From an uncultured Roseovarius sp. (GTDB lineage Bacteria > Pseudomonadota > Alphaproteobacteria > Rhodobacterales > Rhodobacteraceae), in NCBI GenBank assembly GCA_947499555.1, contig CANMOU010000001.1, positions 620,001 to 684,000 of the forward strand: a DNA stretch of 64,000 nt, given 5' to 3'. Positions 46,599 to 55,360 of this stretch are shown one piece after another (position 1 is the stretch's first letter; the number at the start of each line of letters is the position of its first letter). Below the pieces are notes generated by a model that saw only the letters and a list, made by a program, of their open reading frames with translations, was not told the DNA's origin and did no database searches. A program made the translations under genes and the position numbers.

Positions 46599-48061
46599 TG
46601 CGACAAGGGCAGTTCCATGATGAACCTCGCACCCTGGCCCTTGAGTTGCTCCAGACGAATGGTCCCCCGATGGGCCGTTACAATCCGGTGGCAGAAGGCT
46701 AAGCCAACGCCGGTTCCCTTGCCAGCCTGCTTGGTGGTGAAGAGCGGGTCGAAAATGCGCGTTTTGATCTCATCAGGGACGCCCGCCCCGTTGTCAGAGA
46801 CACTCAGGCAAAGAGCATCCTTCGAGATGCTCCATCCGATACTCACAGCGTCTCCAACCCCAGCCTCGGCAATGGCATGGACGCCGTTCGTCAGTAGATT
46901 GATCAGCACCTGCGTCAGCTGAACTTCATCCGCCAGAACATTCGGGCCAGGATCCGCCATTTTCACGATTAAAGACACCCGGGATTTTTCGGCATCCGGC
47001 ATCACGGCATCCACCGCATTGGCGACAAGCTCGGATATCTGAACCGGTTTCAGGTCGAGCGGTTCTTCACGCGCCAAAGACAAGAAAGATCTGACTATTC
47101 GTATACATCTTTGTGCCGCTTGTGAGAGTTTCTCAACCCGCCTTTCCTGAGGCGAGTTTTCAAGCTCTTCGAGCAGAATTTCGGCATTGCCAGCAATAAT
47201 CGAAAGAGGGTTGTTCAACTCATGCGCAATACCAGCCAACAACTCACCCAAGGCCGAAAGTTTTTCCGCCTGGAACAATTGGTCCCGTTGCCGGTCCAGC
47301 TCTGCCTGCACGGCGAGTTCCTTGCTTAAATCCTCGGTATTGCTGACAATGACATCTTCCCCGCGATAGTCGATTAGGCGGGCAGATAAGTCAGCCGGAA
47401 ATAATTCTCCATCTGCCCGAACCCCCGTAACCCGCATGTTGTCCACGCGCGCATCGGGCAAGAGCGCAGTGACGAAATCTGCCCGGTCCTCAGAATGGGC
47501 AAAATGCGAGAAGCTGCTTTTTGCCGTGCCCAAAAGCTCTGTTGCGGCAGGCGAACGGTAGATAACTTGCCCATCGGCAACCCGGGACATGGTCAGGCTT
47601 GTCGGACAGGCCTCGAGCACTTTGCGCAACAAAGCTTCCGCTTCGCGCGCCGCATCAATTTCCTTGCTTTGGTCAATGCGAGGCGCTTGCATAAGGGCAA
47701 ACCCACCATCAAGGGTGGCCACCATACGTAAGACATAAGATTGGCCGCCCGCGGTCGGCATCAGGATTTCATCGGGTGGATGACCGGATTGATCGAGACC
47801 GGTTTCCATTTCGTCGAGGCGTTTTGCGATCGGCACTGGCATGCCCCCACGGTTGAGGGCTTCGCGCAAAAAGATCGACCATGGCAAGCCTGGCTCTAGA
47901 ATATCTGCAAGGCTGGGATGCATCTTGCGAAAGCTGATATTGGCCAGCGTCAGATTTCCCTCGACATCGAAAATCGCAATGCCCTGATCCAGCTGTTCGA
48001 GGATGTCACCAAACCCCTGCTGCGATCCAGCAGAGGAAGCGTTTTGTGCTTCAGTGGCCAT
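46589..48061 (-). CDS. PAS-domain sensor histidine kinase
   Basis: A 490-residue cytosolic kinase with no membrane segment. Domains: PAS at about 20-130 (LDQGIAIFDVEGNLTLANIS), PAS at about 140-250 (VLEACPTSLTMSR, RSPAATELLGTA), a HisKA helix with H280 in [13 protein letters not shown], and an HATPase domain with the N box in LINLLTNGVHAI and a G box in FDPLFTTKQAGKGTGVGLAF. There is no receiver domain and no response regulator in its operon. It follows the cyclase by 12 bp. It is closely similar in order and motifs to the kinase at 53120, so it may share that system's regulator. Confidence 0.9.
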   Translation of the reverse strand: MATEAQNASSAGSQQGFGDILEQLDQGIAIFDVEGNLTLANISFRKMHPSLADILEPGLPWSIFLREALNRGGMPVPIAKRLDEMETGLDQSGHPPDEILMPTAGGQSYVLRMVATLDGGFALMQAPRIDQSKEIDAAREAEALLRKVLEACPTSLTMSRVADGQVIYRSPAATELLGTAKSSFSHFAHSEDRADFVTALLPDARVDNMRVTGVRADGELFPADLSARLIDYRGEDVIVSNTEDLSKELAVQAELDRQRDQLFQAEKLSALGELLAGIAHELNNPLSIIAGNAEILLEELENSPQERRVEKLSQAAQRCIRIVRSFLSLAREEPLDLKPVQISELVANAVDAVMPDAEKSRVSLIVKMADPGPNVLADEVQLTQVLINLLTNGVHAIAEAGVGDAVSIGWSISKDALCLSVSDNGAGVPDEIKTRIFDPLFTTKQAGKGTGVGLAFCHRIVTAHRGTIRLEQLKGQGARFIMELPLSQGS

Positions 48062-48073
48062 TGTGCTTCACCG

Positions 48074-49090
48074 CTACGCGCTTGCGGCCATGTCACGTAT
48101 CAAGACATGACTGCCATCGCTTGATGGCGCGCCATCAAACCGGCCTGCAACAAGATCCGCAAATGCCTGATCCGTGGCCATCGTCATCTTGGCTGCCTGG
48201 TCGCGGTGATGCAAAGCCGCCGCAACGGTCGGGCCAAAGACATCGTAGATGTAGTTCTGGTTGCCGACAACCGAACCGATGACGGGTCCGGTTGCCACGC
48301 CGATCCGGGCCTTCCACTTGATCGGATGAGAGTCGTTGCGCCGCTCGAGATAGCGCAGAAACCGCACCCCGGAGTTTGCAATCGCCGCGGCGTGATCCTC
48401 ATTCGGATCGGGCACACCGGACACCGCGACGTAGCTGTCACCATGGGTGCGAATACGCTGGCACGAAAACTGCGCCCCGATGCGGTCAAACGCGCTGTAG
48501 ATATCACTCAGTTCGCTGACGATCACACCGGCTTCGTGCTGTGTGAATTGGCTGTCGAATTCAATGAAATCCAGTGCAAGCACGGAGACAGGCTCAAACA
48601 GACGCGGCGACACCACGCCGAAGGTCTTGTATTCCTCGTAGGCGGCGCGCGGCATCATATTCAGCAAAAGCTTTTCAACCTGCTCTTTCTCGCGCTTGAT
48701 CTCATGCGTGTTGCGCTCGACCATCATGGAATAGGAATCGATCATCGATTCCAGTTCTTTGATCCTCGTGATGTTCTGACAGACCAGCACCGCAATGTTG
48801 TCCTGCGCATTTTGCGCAAGATTGAACTCGAGTGCCACGGTCATCGTACGACGTCGCAATTTGAATGAGGCTTCGGTCGACATCCGACCGCTGCCGTTCA
48901 TCTCCTGGCGAAGCGTGCCTGTGTCGAGATCTGGAAAAATATCATTCAGGCGTGTCGCGGAACTGGGCTCGCCGAACCATTCATTGAACGTGTCATTCCG
49001 AAACGAGAAAGACAGGTCGTCCAGATCAAGCAGTGCTACACCCACGCCTATCGCGCGCAGCAGTTGTTCGTTAATGGCTTCAATTGTCAT
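48074..49090 (-). CDS. Class III adenylate/guanylate cyclase-like protein with PAS and signalling helix
   Basis: A 338-residue soluble protein. A PAS-like part (residues 8-110) is followed by a coiled signalling helix (115-150, ending KLLLNMMPRAAYEEY as in haem-regulated guanylate cyclases) and the cyclase domain (165-338). Both metal Asp are present: D174 in LALDFIEFD and D218 in THGDSYVAV. The base site has R214, where adenylate cyclases have Lys and guanylate cyclases Glu. D283 fits an adenylate cyclase. In DVFGPTVAAALHH the usual Asn is A290 and the transition-state Arg is H294. Activity is therefore doubtful. Its ATG lies inside the globin gene's last codons. Confidence 0.85.
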   Translation of the reverse strand: MTIEAINEQLLRAIGVGVALLDLDDLSFSFRNDTFNEWFGEPSSATRLNDIFPDLDTGTLRQEMNGSGRMSTEASFKLRRRTMTVALEFNLAQNAQDNIAVLVCQNITRIKELESMIDSYSMMVERNTHEIKREKEQVEKLLLNMMPRAAYEEYKTFGVVSPRLFEPVSVLALDFIEFDSQFTQHEAGVIVSELSDIYSAFDRIGAQFSCQRIRTHGDSYVAVSGVPDPNEDHAAAIANSGVRFLRYLERRNDSHPIKWKARIGVATGPVIGSVVGNQNYIYDVFGPTVAAALHHRDQAAKMTMATDQAFADLVAGRFDGAPSSDGSHVLIRDMAASA

Positions 49091-49451
49091 TCGGGGTCTC
49101 AATCAGCAGAGCACGCCGCGCTTCGAACTCTCCGAGGATGGCTGCAATGTCGGGGTCTTCTACGTCAAAATCGGTCAAGACCTCGGCGACGATTTCCTTC
49201 AGCCTGTCAAATTGATGATCTTCGATCTGCATACCGCGATGCGCGCGCTCGATGTGATCATCGGTAAAGGACGCAGGCCCACCCATCAGAGAAGAAACAA
49301 ATTTGGTCTGGTGATCGATCAGTCTCGGCAAATCAACATCATCGAAAAAAGGTCCGACATCATCGTCTTCGAGCAACCGATCATAAAGTGTGAGGACAAC
49401 TTTGCTGACGGTGGAAAACCCGCCATATTTGTCAAAAAGTGTTTTTTCCAT
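49080..49451 (-). CDS. Truncated haemoglobin (group I-like)
   Basis: A 123-residue 2-on-2 globin. The opening FDKYGGFSTVSKVVLTLYDR carries Y23 at the B10 position, which stabilises bound O2. DHQTKFVSSLMGGPASF is the EF loop pattern, and H71 in ERAHRGMQI is the proximal haem ligand. Such globins bind O2, NO or CO. The last 11 bases overlap the start of the cyclase gene, so the two are translationally coupled, which points to a sensing rather than storage role. The region upstream (49452-49632) has no gene and should hold the promoter. Confidence 0.9.
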   Translation of the reverse strand: MEKTLFDKYGGFSTVSKVVLTLYDRLLEDDDVGPFFDDVDLPRLIDHQTKFVSSLMGGPASFTDDHIERAHRGMQIEDHQFDRLKEIVAEVLTDFDVEDPDIAAILGEFEARRALLIETPNDN

Positions 49452-49632
49452 TGGGTAGCCAAGTCCTATCTGACGAAGTGAATTTAAGGGTCAGACCCCT
49501 CGGGTTTACGCAGGATTGCATGGACCGGTCAATATTTAGCAGCACTTTGATGTTGGGGCCCTTTGCTGACGAATGCGTGAGCTATTGTCTCGCAAAGGGC
49601 TCAAAAAGGTCTGCCATCTAGCTGTCCTTTGC

Positions 49633-49773
49633 TCAGATCATTGCGCAATCATACCGTAGGCGTTGGAACAAGTAGGGTTCAGCCTCGGACATTCTGCGAT
49701 GCCGCTTTTCAGAAGAGTGTGCCTGCACCGTGTTTTCGGCGGCGCGTCGGTTGGAGTTGCGGAAACGGGCCAT
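49633..49773 (-). CDS. Possible small basic protein, 46 residues
   Basis: Starts MARFRNSNRRAAENTVQAH with AAAGGA eight bases before the ATG. It is Arg-rich with no known motif and ends YDCAMI. It begins 23 bp after the stop of the 60-residue ORF upstream on the same strand, so they could form a two-gene unit. Small size makes this uncertain. Confidence 0.4.
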   Translation of the reverse strand: MARFRNSNRRAAENTVQAHSSEKRHRRMSEAEPYLFQRLRYDCAMI

Positions 49774-49796
49774 GTTCGTAGTCCTTTCGCTTGTGT

Positions 49797-49979
49797 TCAG
49801 ACAATCCAGCCATCGCGGCCAGATGGTTGGATTGAGGGCAGGCGCACCATCTTCGAAACGGCGGCGCGCGCCTTCTTGTGTCCGGCTTGCCCGACGCGCT
49901 TGAGGCGGGTGATCATCGAGACGTGATGTTTATCATCCATCGACATCGGGAGTGTGGTGTGTTCAGCGAAGCTGTGCAT
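49797..49979 (-). CDS. Possible small basic protein, 60 residues
   Basis: Starts MHSFAEHTTLPMSMDDKHHV with AAAGGA eight bases before the ATG. The middle is a basic amphipathic stretch (MITRLKRVGQAGHKKARAAV). No domain is recognised. Upstream, 49980-50197 has no gene; on the minus strand it holds a small inverted repeat (TGTCGG...CCGACA) and several TGAAAC repeats, so a promoter there is likely. Confidence 0.4.
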   Translation of the reverse strand: MHSFAEHTTLPMSMDDKHHVSMITRLKRVGQAGHKKARAAVSKMVRLPSIQPSGRDGWIV

Positions 49980-50197
49980 TTCCAGGTCCTTTCATTCGCG
50001 CCCTCTTGTGGCGCCTTGATTTGATCCGGGTCAGGTTTGTCGGACGATGCCGACAGTCCCGTTCCGGGAATGACCTTGTTGTAAACGCTTGATGTTTCAG
50101 CTTTCGGTCGAACTGCCGCCTTTGGTGTTTCAGTTGTTTCAAACGCGCGAAAACTTGGTCACAGAGCGCCTTTTCCAAAAATCATTGTTGCAATGCC

Positions 50198-50234
50198 CCA
50201 AAAGACGAACCCGTCAGGCAGGACCTGACGGGTT
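50198..50234 (-). terminator. Rho-independent terminator of the decarboxylase operon
   Basis: On the minus strand AACCCGTCAGG, loop TCCTG, CCTGACGGGTT (11 perfect pairs), then CGTCTTTTGG. It starts 30 bp after the decarboxylase stop. Confidence 0.85.
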
Positions 50235-50264
50235 GGCAAGCGGCACGCGTGAGTGGTGGCCGCT

Positions 50265-51680
50265 CTAGGCTCTGGCACCACACCAGAGCTTTTCGATCTT
50301 CTCAGCAAGTTCCGAAATATGCTTTGGCCCGGTGCCCGGATTGATGATCGAGATCCGCAACACTTTGCGCCCGTGCCACATCGCCGTGCGAAAGAAATGC
50401 AGTCCGTCGGCATTTAGCGCCTCTTCCATCGACTGTGTGGCGTGATCCGCGGCGGGTTGGCCTTTGCCCGGGTCAAAGACCACAACAAGCTGGTTCAGAA
50501 CCACATCATTCAGAATGCGAACGCCCGGCAGGCGGCGGAGTTTGTGGGCCAAAAGGCTGGCGCAGGCGCAATGGTTGTGCACCATATCTGCAATCCCGTC
50601 GCGTCCCAGTGATTTGAATGTCGCCCAGGCTGCAAACCCACGCGCACGGCGCGATAGTTCCGGGTTGAACTGCGTTGCATTGCGACCATCATCCGGCGCT
50701 TCGCTCAGATAGCTTGCGGTGATGTCCATGGCGCGGCGATGCGCATCCTGATCGCGCACGATGGCAAAACCCGCGTCAAAGGGCATTTGGAGCCATTTGT
50801 GCCCATCTGTGGACCAGCTATCGGCGTTCTCGATCCCATGCGTCATGGATTTTGTCGTGACGCTCGCCCGCGCCCAAAGACCGAAAGCGGCGTCAACATG
50901 CAGCCACGCACCATGTTTCTTCGCCAGTCTTGCAAGGCTTGGAAAGTCGTCATACGCGCCCGAGTTGATATGACCTGCGGTCGCCACGACGATCTTAGGC
51001 GCGCTCGACATCTCCATCTTCTCAGCAAGCGCCGCGACATCCATCCGGCCCTGATCATCGGCTGGTATCTCGATGATGTTGCGGTTTCCGAAACCAAGAA
51101 AGCGCAGCGCAGCTCGGTTCGAAACATGAGTGTCCTCGGACAGGTAAACCTGTACAGGCGGCGCAAACTGAAGGCCTGTTTCAGCGATGTCATAACCCGC
51201 ACGGCGCAGGACTTCGCCTCTGGCCGCAGCCAGTCCGATAAACCCTGCCATGGTCGCGCCTGTCGTCAAACCGACAGAGGCCTTACGCGGCAGATCCAGG
51301 ACATCCAGAAGCCACCCGCACGCGACTTCTTCTGCGGTCGCGGCGGCAGGGGAGGCCTGGTAGATGCCGGCGTTCTGCCCCCAAATAGATGTGAGCCAGT
51401 CTGCCGCGACACCGGTGGTATTCGAGCCGCCCATGACCCAGGCGTGAAATCCCGGCTGGGTGTTGCCGACAAGACCGGGCTCTGCGGCCCCGATGAGTTC
51501 GGCGATCACCTCGTCTCCGGGCTGACCCTTGGCGGGCAGAGGCCCGCCGAAGGCATCCCGCAACGCCTTGGGAGAGGCTGTCGGGTGCAGATTGCATTTG
51601 TTTTCGCGATAGCCGCTGGCATAGGCAGAGACGGTGGCCAGAGGGCCGGAAAAGGTCGGGAAGGCATGAACCTGTTGCAT
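50265..51680 (-). CDS. PLP-dependent group II amino acid decarboxylase
   Basis: A 471-residue enzyme of the glutamate/aromatic/cysteine-sulfinate decarboxylase family. The cofactor Lys is K295 in STDGHKWLQMPFDAG, the PLP-stacking His is H185 in LSEDTHVS, and D263 in LHVDAAFGLWA binds the pyridine N. The N-terminal NLHPTASPKALRDAFGG and TQPGFHAWVMGGSNTTG fit the fold. An ATG at 51749 gives 23 more residues and also has AGGA before it. The substrate is not readable. It follows the cysteine-synthase homologue closely, so a sulfur amino acid is possible. Confidence 0.85.
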   Translation of the reverse strand: MQQVHAFPTFSGPLATVSAYASGYRENKCNLHPTASPKALRDAFGGPLPAKGQPGDEVIAELIGAAEPGLVGNTQPGFHAWVMGGSNTTGVAADWLTSIWGQNAGIYQASPAAATAEEVACGWLLDVLDLPRKASVGLTTGATMAGFIGLAAARGEVLRRAGYDIAETGLQFAPPVQVYLSEDTHVSNRAALRFLGFGNRNIIEIPADDQGRMDVAALAEKMEMSSAPKIVVATAGHINSGAYDDFPSLARLAKKHGAWLHVDAAFGLWARASVTTKSMTHGIENADSWSTDGHKWLQMPFDAGFAIVRDQDAHRRAMDITASYLSEAPDDGRNATQFNPELSRRARGFAAWATFKSLGRDGIADMVHNHCACASLLAHKLRRLPGVRILNDVVLNQLVVVFDPGKGQPAADHATQSMEEALNADGLHFFRTAMWHGRKVLRISIINPGTGPKHISELAEKIEKLWCGARA

Positions 51681-51754
51681 GACTTTGTTCCTACGAAGTT
51701 TTGCGTTGTCTGGTCGTTTGTGGCCAGAGACAGAAATGCCTTCGGCCATGGTTC

Positions 51755-52858
51755 CTATTTGGCAGTCAGGGTAGCGACGAGGGTTGGCGCCGCGACCGGG
51801 TGTGGCAGGGGGACATCAAACCGCACGCCCGGTGTGGATTCCGACAGAGCAAGCTCTTCGTCGGTCATCTCGACCGCGACGTCTTCAAAAAGTGGTGTCG
51901 AGAGGTACCGCTCACCCGTGTCCGGAAGCATCGCCAGGATTTTGGACCCTTTTGGCGCTGTCTCGGCAACCTGTCGGGCCGCCGCAAAGGTTGCGCCGCC
52001 GCTGATGCCACAGAAGATACCTTCCTCGCGCGCCAACTCTTTTGCCGCAGAAATTGCATCCGGTCCGGCAACAGAAGTTGTGTGATCGATGAACCCATTC
52101 TTCATCGATTGATGCGCGATGTCGGAAATAAAGTCCGGTGACCAACCCTGCATCGGATGCGGATTGAAAGCAGGATGGCTTTCCGCAGCACTGCCATCCA
52201 CATTGAAATCCTGTACCTGGCCACTTTGCATCATGGCTGCGGTCTGCGGTTCTGCTACGACAATCCGGGTTGCCGGGCTCTCCTTACGCAGCACGCGCGC
52301 AACGCCTGTCAAAGTGCCACCGGTGCCAAAGCCAGTGACCCAGAAATCAAGCCCGTCCTGTCCGAAATCACGCAAGATTTCGCGCGCCGTCGTCCGACTG
52401 TGAATCTCCACATTGGCTGGATTTTCAAACTGCCGTGACATGAACCAGCCATGCTCTTTGGCCAATTCGCGCGCCTTCGAAACCATCCCGCTGCCTTTTT
52501 GTGCCGCAGGCGTTAGCACCACCTTGGCACCCAGGAACCGCATGAGCTTGCGGCGTTCCACGCTGAAACTGTCGGCCATGGTAACGACAAGCGGATACCC
52601 TTTCTGCGCGCAGACCATCGCAAGACCAATGCCGGTGTTGCCGCTTGTGGCCTCGACAATGGTTTGACCCGGCCGCAAAGACCCATCCCGCTCGGCGGCT
52701 TCTATGACACCCAATGCGAGACGATCCTTGACCGACCCCATTGGATTGAAAGCTTCAAGTTTCACGAAAAGATTCACGCCTTCTGGCGCAAGCTTATTGA
52801 TCTTGACCACTGGCGTGTTGCCGATCGTGTCGAGAATGGAGGATTTGATCTGTGACAT
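51755..52858 (-). CDS. Cysteine synthase-like PLP enzyme (CysK family) with C-terminal extension
   Basis: A 367-residue beta-family PLP enzyme. The cofactor Lys is K44 in NPMGSVKDRLAL; the substrate loop is EATSGNTGIGLA, and the phosphate cup is GFGTGGTLTGVAR. CysK normally ends near 310-320 residues; here about 45 extra residues follow (from FEDVAVEMTDEELALSEST). CysK makes cysteine from O-acetylserine and sulfide; homologues use O-phosphoserine or sulfite. The stop is 5 bp from the first ATG of the decarboxylase, so they form an operon ended by the hairpin at 50.2 kb. Confidence 0.88.
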   Translation of the reverse strand: MSQIKSSILDTIGNTPVVKINKLAPEGVNLFVKLEAFNPMGSVKDRLALGVIEAAERDGSLRPGQTIVEATSGNTGIGLAMVCAQKGYPLVVTMADSFSVERRKLMRFLGAKVVLTPAAQKGSGMVSKARELAKEHGWFMSRQFENPANVEIHSRTTAREILRDFGQDGLDFWVTGFGTGGTLTGVARVLRKESPATRIVVAEPQTAAMMQSGQVQDFNVDGSAAESHPAFNPHPMQGWSPDFISDIAHQSMKNGFIDHTTSVAGPDAISAAKELAREEGIFCGISGGATFAAARQVAETAPKGSKILAMLPDTGERYLSTPLFEDVAVEMTDEELALSESTPGVRFDVPLPHPVAAPTLVATLTAK

Positions 52859-52946
52859 CTATACGTCCTTTCAGAGGTGCTTTGAGTTGATGACACCTGT
52901 TTTGAGGATCGGATGTTGCAGTCGAATGTCCGAGGAAGCGGTTTTG

Positions 52947-52964
52947 TGTTTCAGTCAGGAAACA
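52947..52964. promoter_or_regulatory. Inverted repeat in the cysK-like/kinase spacer
   Basis: TGTTTC, AGTCAG, GAAACA is a perfect 6-6-6 inverted repeat in the 261-bp divergent spacer, 88 bp from the cysK-like start. GAAAC-type half-sites recur nearer the kinase (TTGAAAC at about 53056 and again at about 53090). It could be an operator. Confidence 0.4.
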
Positions 52965-53119
52965 ATTGACGATCAGAAACGGCAAAGAGAATTTTGCCAC
53001 CTAATCAATGCGTAAGAGGGGCCAGGTTTAACATTTCCTGTTCGGCTGCTGTTACAATTGAAACAAAACAGGGGCGAACTGAAAACGAGTTGAAACATTG
53101 GGCTTTTAAGAATTGCCTC

Positions 53120-55360
53120 ATGACAACCAAGATCCACACTGGCACGATTGACCACTCACAAACGTCCGACCTGCTTTGGGATGCGATTCAAGCTTTGTCC
53201 GAAGGAATCGCCGTCTACGACTCGGACGATAAACTGGTGACATTCAATCAGCGCTATTGCGATATGTTCCCTCTGATATCAGACCTTATCGAACCGGGGG
53301 CGCGGTGGCAGGATTTATTGCGCGCCGGGGCGGAGCGCGGACAGTACAGAGAGGCCATTGGCCGGACTGAGGATTGGCTGGCAGAAAGATTGAGCCGTGG
53401 TGTTCCGATCGATTCGACTCTGGAACTCGAACTGGCGGATGGCGCCTTTTACGAAACCCGGTTCAGCGGGACCAAACGTGGCGGCTTTGTCGTGGCCAAC
53501 ACCAATATCACCGAACGCAAACAGGCCGAGGTCGCTGCTCAGGAACAAGCCCATATTCTGCGCATGGTGATGGAGACCAGCCCCGTTGCCGTCATCATGG
53601 CACGGAAATCAGATGGCCGGATCGTATACAGATCAAAACGAGCCATACAGTTTTATGGCGAGATTGAAGACGCCAGAGCGATCTATAGAAATCCAGAAGA
53701 TCGTGACGCGTATCTCGCTGAGCTTTCGAAAACCGGGGCGCTGGACGATTATCGCCTGACAATCCGACTTGCCGATGGAGCCTTAGTGCCCGCAACATGC
53801 TGGGGCCGTATGATCGAGTTCGAAGGCGAAACCTGTGTCGTGAGCGCTGTCGTAGACCTAAGCGAACGCCAGGCACAGGAAGAAATGATCCGCCATGTGC
53901 TCGAAGCCTGTCCCGCCCCGATTCAGATGACCAAGGCTGAAACCGGCGATGTTCTGTTTTCCAGCCCTGAAACCATCGCTTTGTTCGGAACTGACCGCAG
54001 CGCGCGCACCTTTTACGCCAAGACCGAAACACGGGATCGCTATTTGCGAAAACTGAAGCAGGATAGAGCGGTCCGGGATTTCAAGGCGGAATACGTTAAG
54101 GCGGATGGCTCAACGTTTTGGGGCGCCGTTTCTGCTCGGCTTATTCGCTACAATGACGACGATGTTATCGTGTCACATACGCGCGATCTGACGGATCAGC
54201 TTCGGATCGAAGCAGAGCTCGCCCAACAACAAAACCAGCTGTATCAGAACGAAAAAATGTCCGCGATGGGAGAGCTTCTGGCCGGTGTTGCCCATGAGCT
54301 GAACAATCCGCTTTCGGTGGTGGTGGGACATTCGTTGATGCTGCAGGAGGATTGCAACGACCCAGAGATCTGCCGTCAGGTCGACAAAATCAGCCATGCT
54401 GCAGAGCGCTGTGCCAAAATCGTGAAGACTTTCCTCACCATGGCGCGGCAAGAGCCTGTGCGCCAGGCCAGCACGAACATCAATGAGATTGTACAAACGG
54501 CGGTGGACGTCGCACGGTATGGCGACAGCGGTGGCGCGGCAACAATAACCTGTGAACTGGCACAGGATCTGCCTTTGGTTGCGGTCGACCCCGATCAGAT
54601 GACGCAGGTCTTTATCAATCTTATGCTCAATGCCGAACAAGCGATCCGTGATAGCGGGCGCGGCGCCACCATCATGGTCAAAACAGGGCCAGACACCCAA
54701 GGCAAGGGTGTGGAGATTTGCGTGGAAGACGATGGACCAGGCATTACGCTCGACATACGCAACCGTATTTTTGAGCCGTTCTTTACAACCAAGGATGTGG
54801 GGCAGGGGACTGGCATCGGCCTCGCCCTTTGCCACCGGATTGTTCAAACCCATGATGGCGCGATTTCGGTTGACGAAAGACCCGGCGGCGGAACTAGATT
54901 TCGGATATCTCTGCCGCAAGACAAGGTGACATCTGGCGCCGCTGCGCAAGACGCACCAGAGGCCTCTGACCCAACGCAGGTTCGTGTTCTGCTTGTTGAC
55001 GATGAAGAGGATGTGGCAGAGCTCAACGCTGAAATCCTGACGCGATCCGGATATTTTGTCGATATGTTCAACCTCGCGGATGACGCGATTGAGAGTTTGC
55101 AAAACAATGCGTATCAAATCATTCTGAGCGACTTGAACATGCCCGGCACCGATGGCCGTGGCTTCTTTGATGCTATCACACAGGATTTTCCGGATATGGT
55201 GGGCCGGACCGGTTTTGTGACAGGAGACACAATGGGACGGGCGTCACAGACATTTCTTGCAGAAGCGCAAAGGCCCTATATCGAGAAACCGGTCTCGCCC
55301 AAGGAACTACGCGCGTTTGTCTCCGAAATCCTGAACGCGTCAGAACAGGACAGCCCATGA
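53120..55360 (+). CDS. Hybrid PAS histidine kinase with receiver domain
   Basis: A 746-residue cytosolic kinase. Domains: PAS at about 20-135 ([19 protein letters not shown]), PAS at 145-250, PAS at 258-360, HisKA with H392 in [13 protein letters not shown], HATPase ending in [13 protein letters not shown], and a receiver domain from about 630 ([13 protein letters not shown]) with the phospho-Asp in [13 protein letters not shown] near residue 675. The start [10 protein letters not shown] is chosen over 52994, which has no domain support. The stop overlaps the regulator's ATG by four bases. Confidence 0.9.
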   Translation: MTTKIHTGTIDHSQTSDLLWDAIQALSEGIAVYDSDDKLVTFNQRYCDMFPLISDLIEPGARWQDLLRAGAERGQYREAIGRTEDWLAERLSRGVPIDSTLELELADGAFYETRFSGTKRGGFVVANTNITERKQAEVAAQEQAHILRMVMETSPVAVIMARKSDGRIVYRSKRAIQFYGEIEDARAIYRNPEDRDAYLAELSKTGALDDYRLTIRLADGALVPATCWGRMIEFEGETCVVSAVVDLSERQAQEEMIRHVLEACPAPIQMTKAETGDVLFSSPETIALFGTDRSARTFYAKTETRDRYLRKLKQDRAVRDFKAEYVKADGSTFWGAVSARLIRYNDDDVIVSHTRDLTDQLRIEAELAQQQNQLYQNEKMSAMGELLAGVAHELNNPLSVVVGHSLMLQEDCNDPEICRQVDKISHAAERCAKIVKTFLTMARQEPVRQASTNINEIVQTAVDVARYGDSGGAATITCELAQDLPLVAVDPDQMTQVFINLMLNAEQAIRDSGRGATIMVKTGPDTQGKGVEICVEDDGPGITLDIRNRIFEPFFTTKDVGQGTGIGLALCHRIVQTHDGAISVDERPGGGTRFRISLPQDKVTSGAAAQDAPEASDPTQVRVLLVDDEEDVAELNAEILTRSGYFVDMFNLADDAIESLQNNAYQIILSDLNMPGTDGRGFFDAITQDFPDMVGRTGFVTGDTMGRASQTFLAEAQRPYIEKPVSPKELRAFVSEILNASEQDSP

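Noticed and set aside
54173-55117. 314-codon minus-strand frame opposite the hybrid kinase
   Set aside because: Antisense of the HATPase and receiver domains; no recognisable features.
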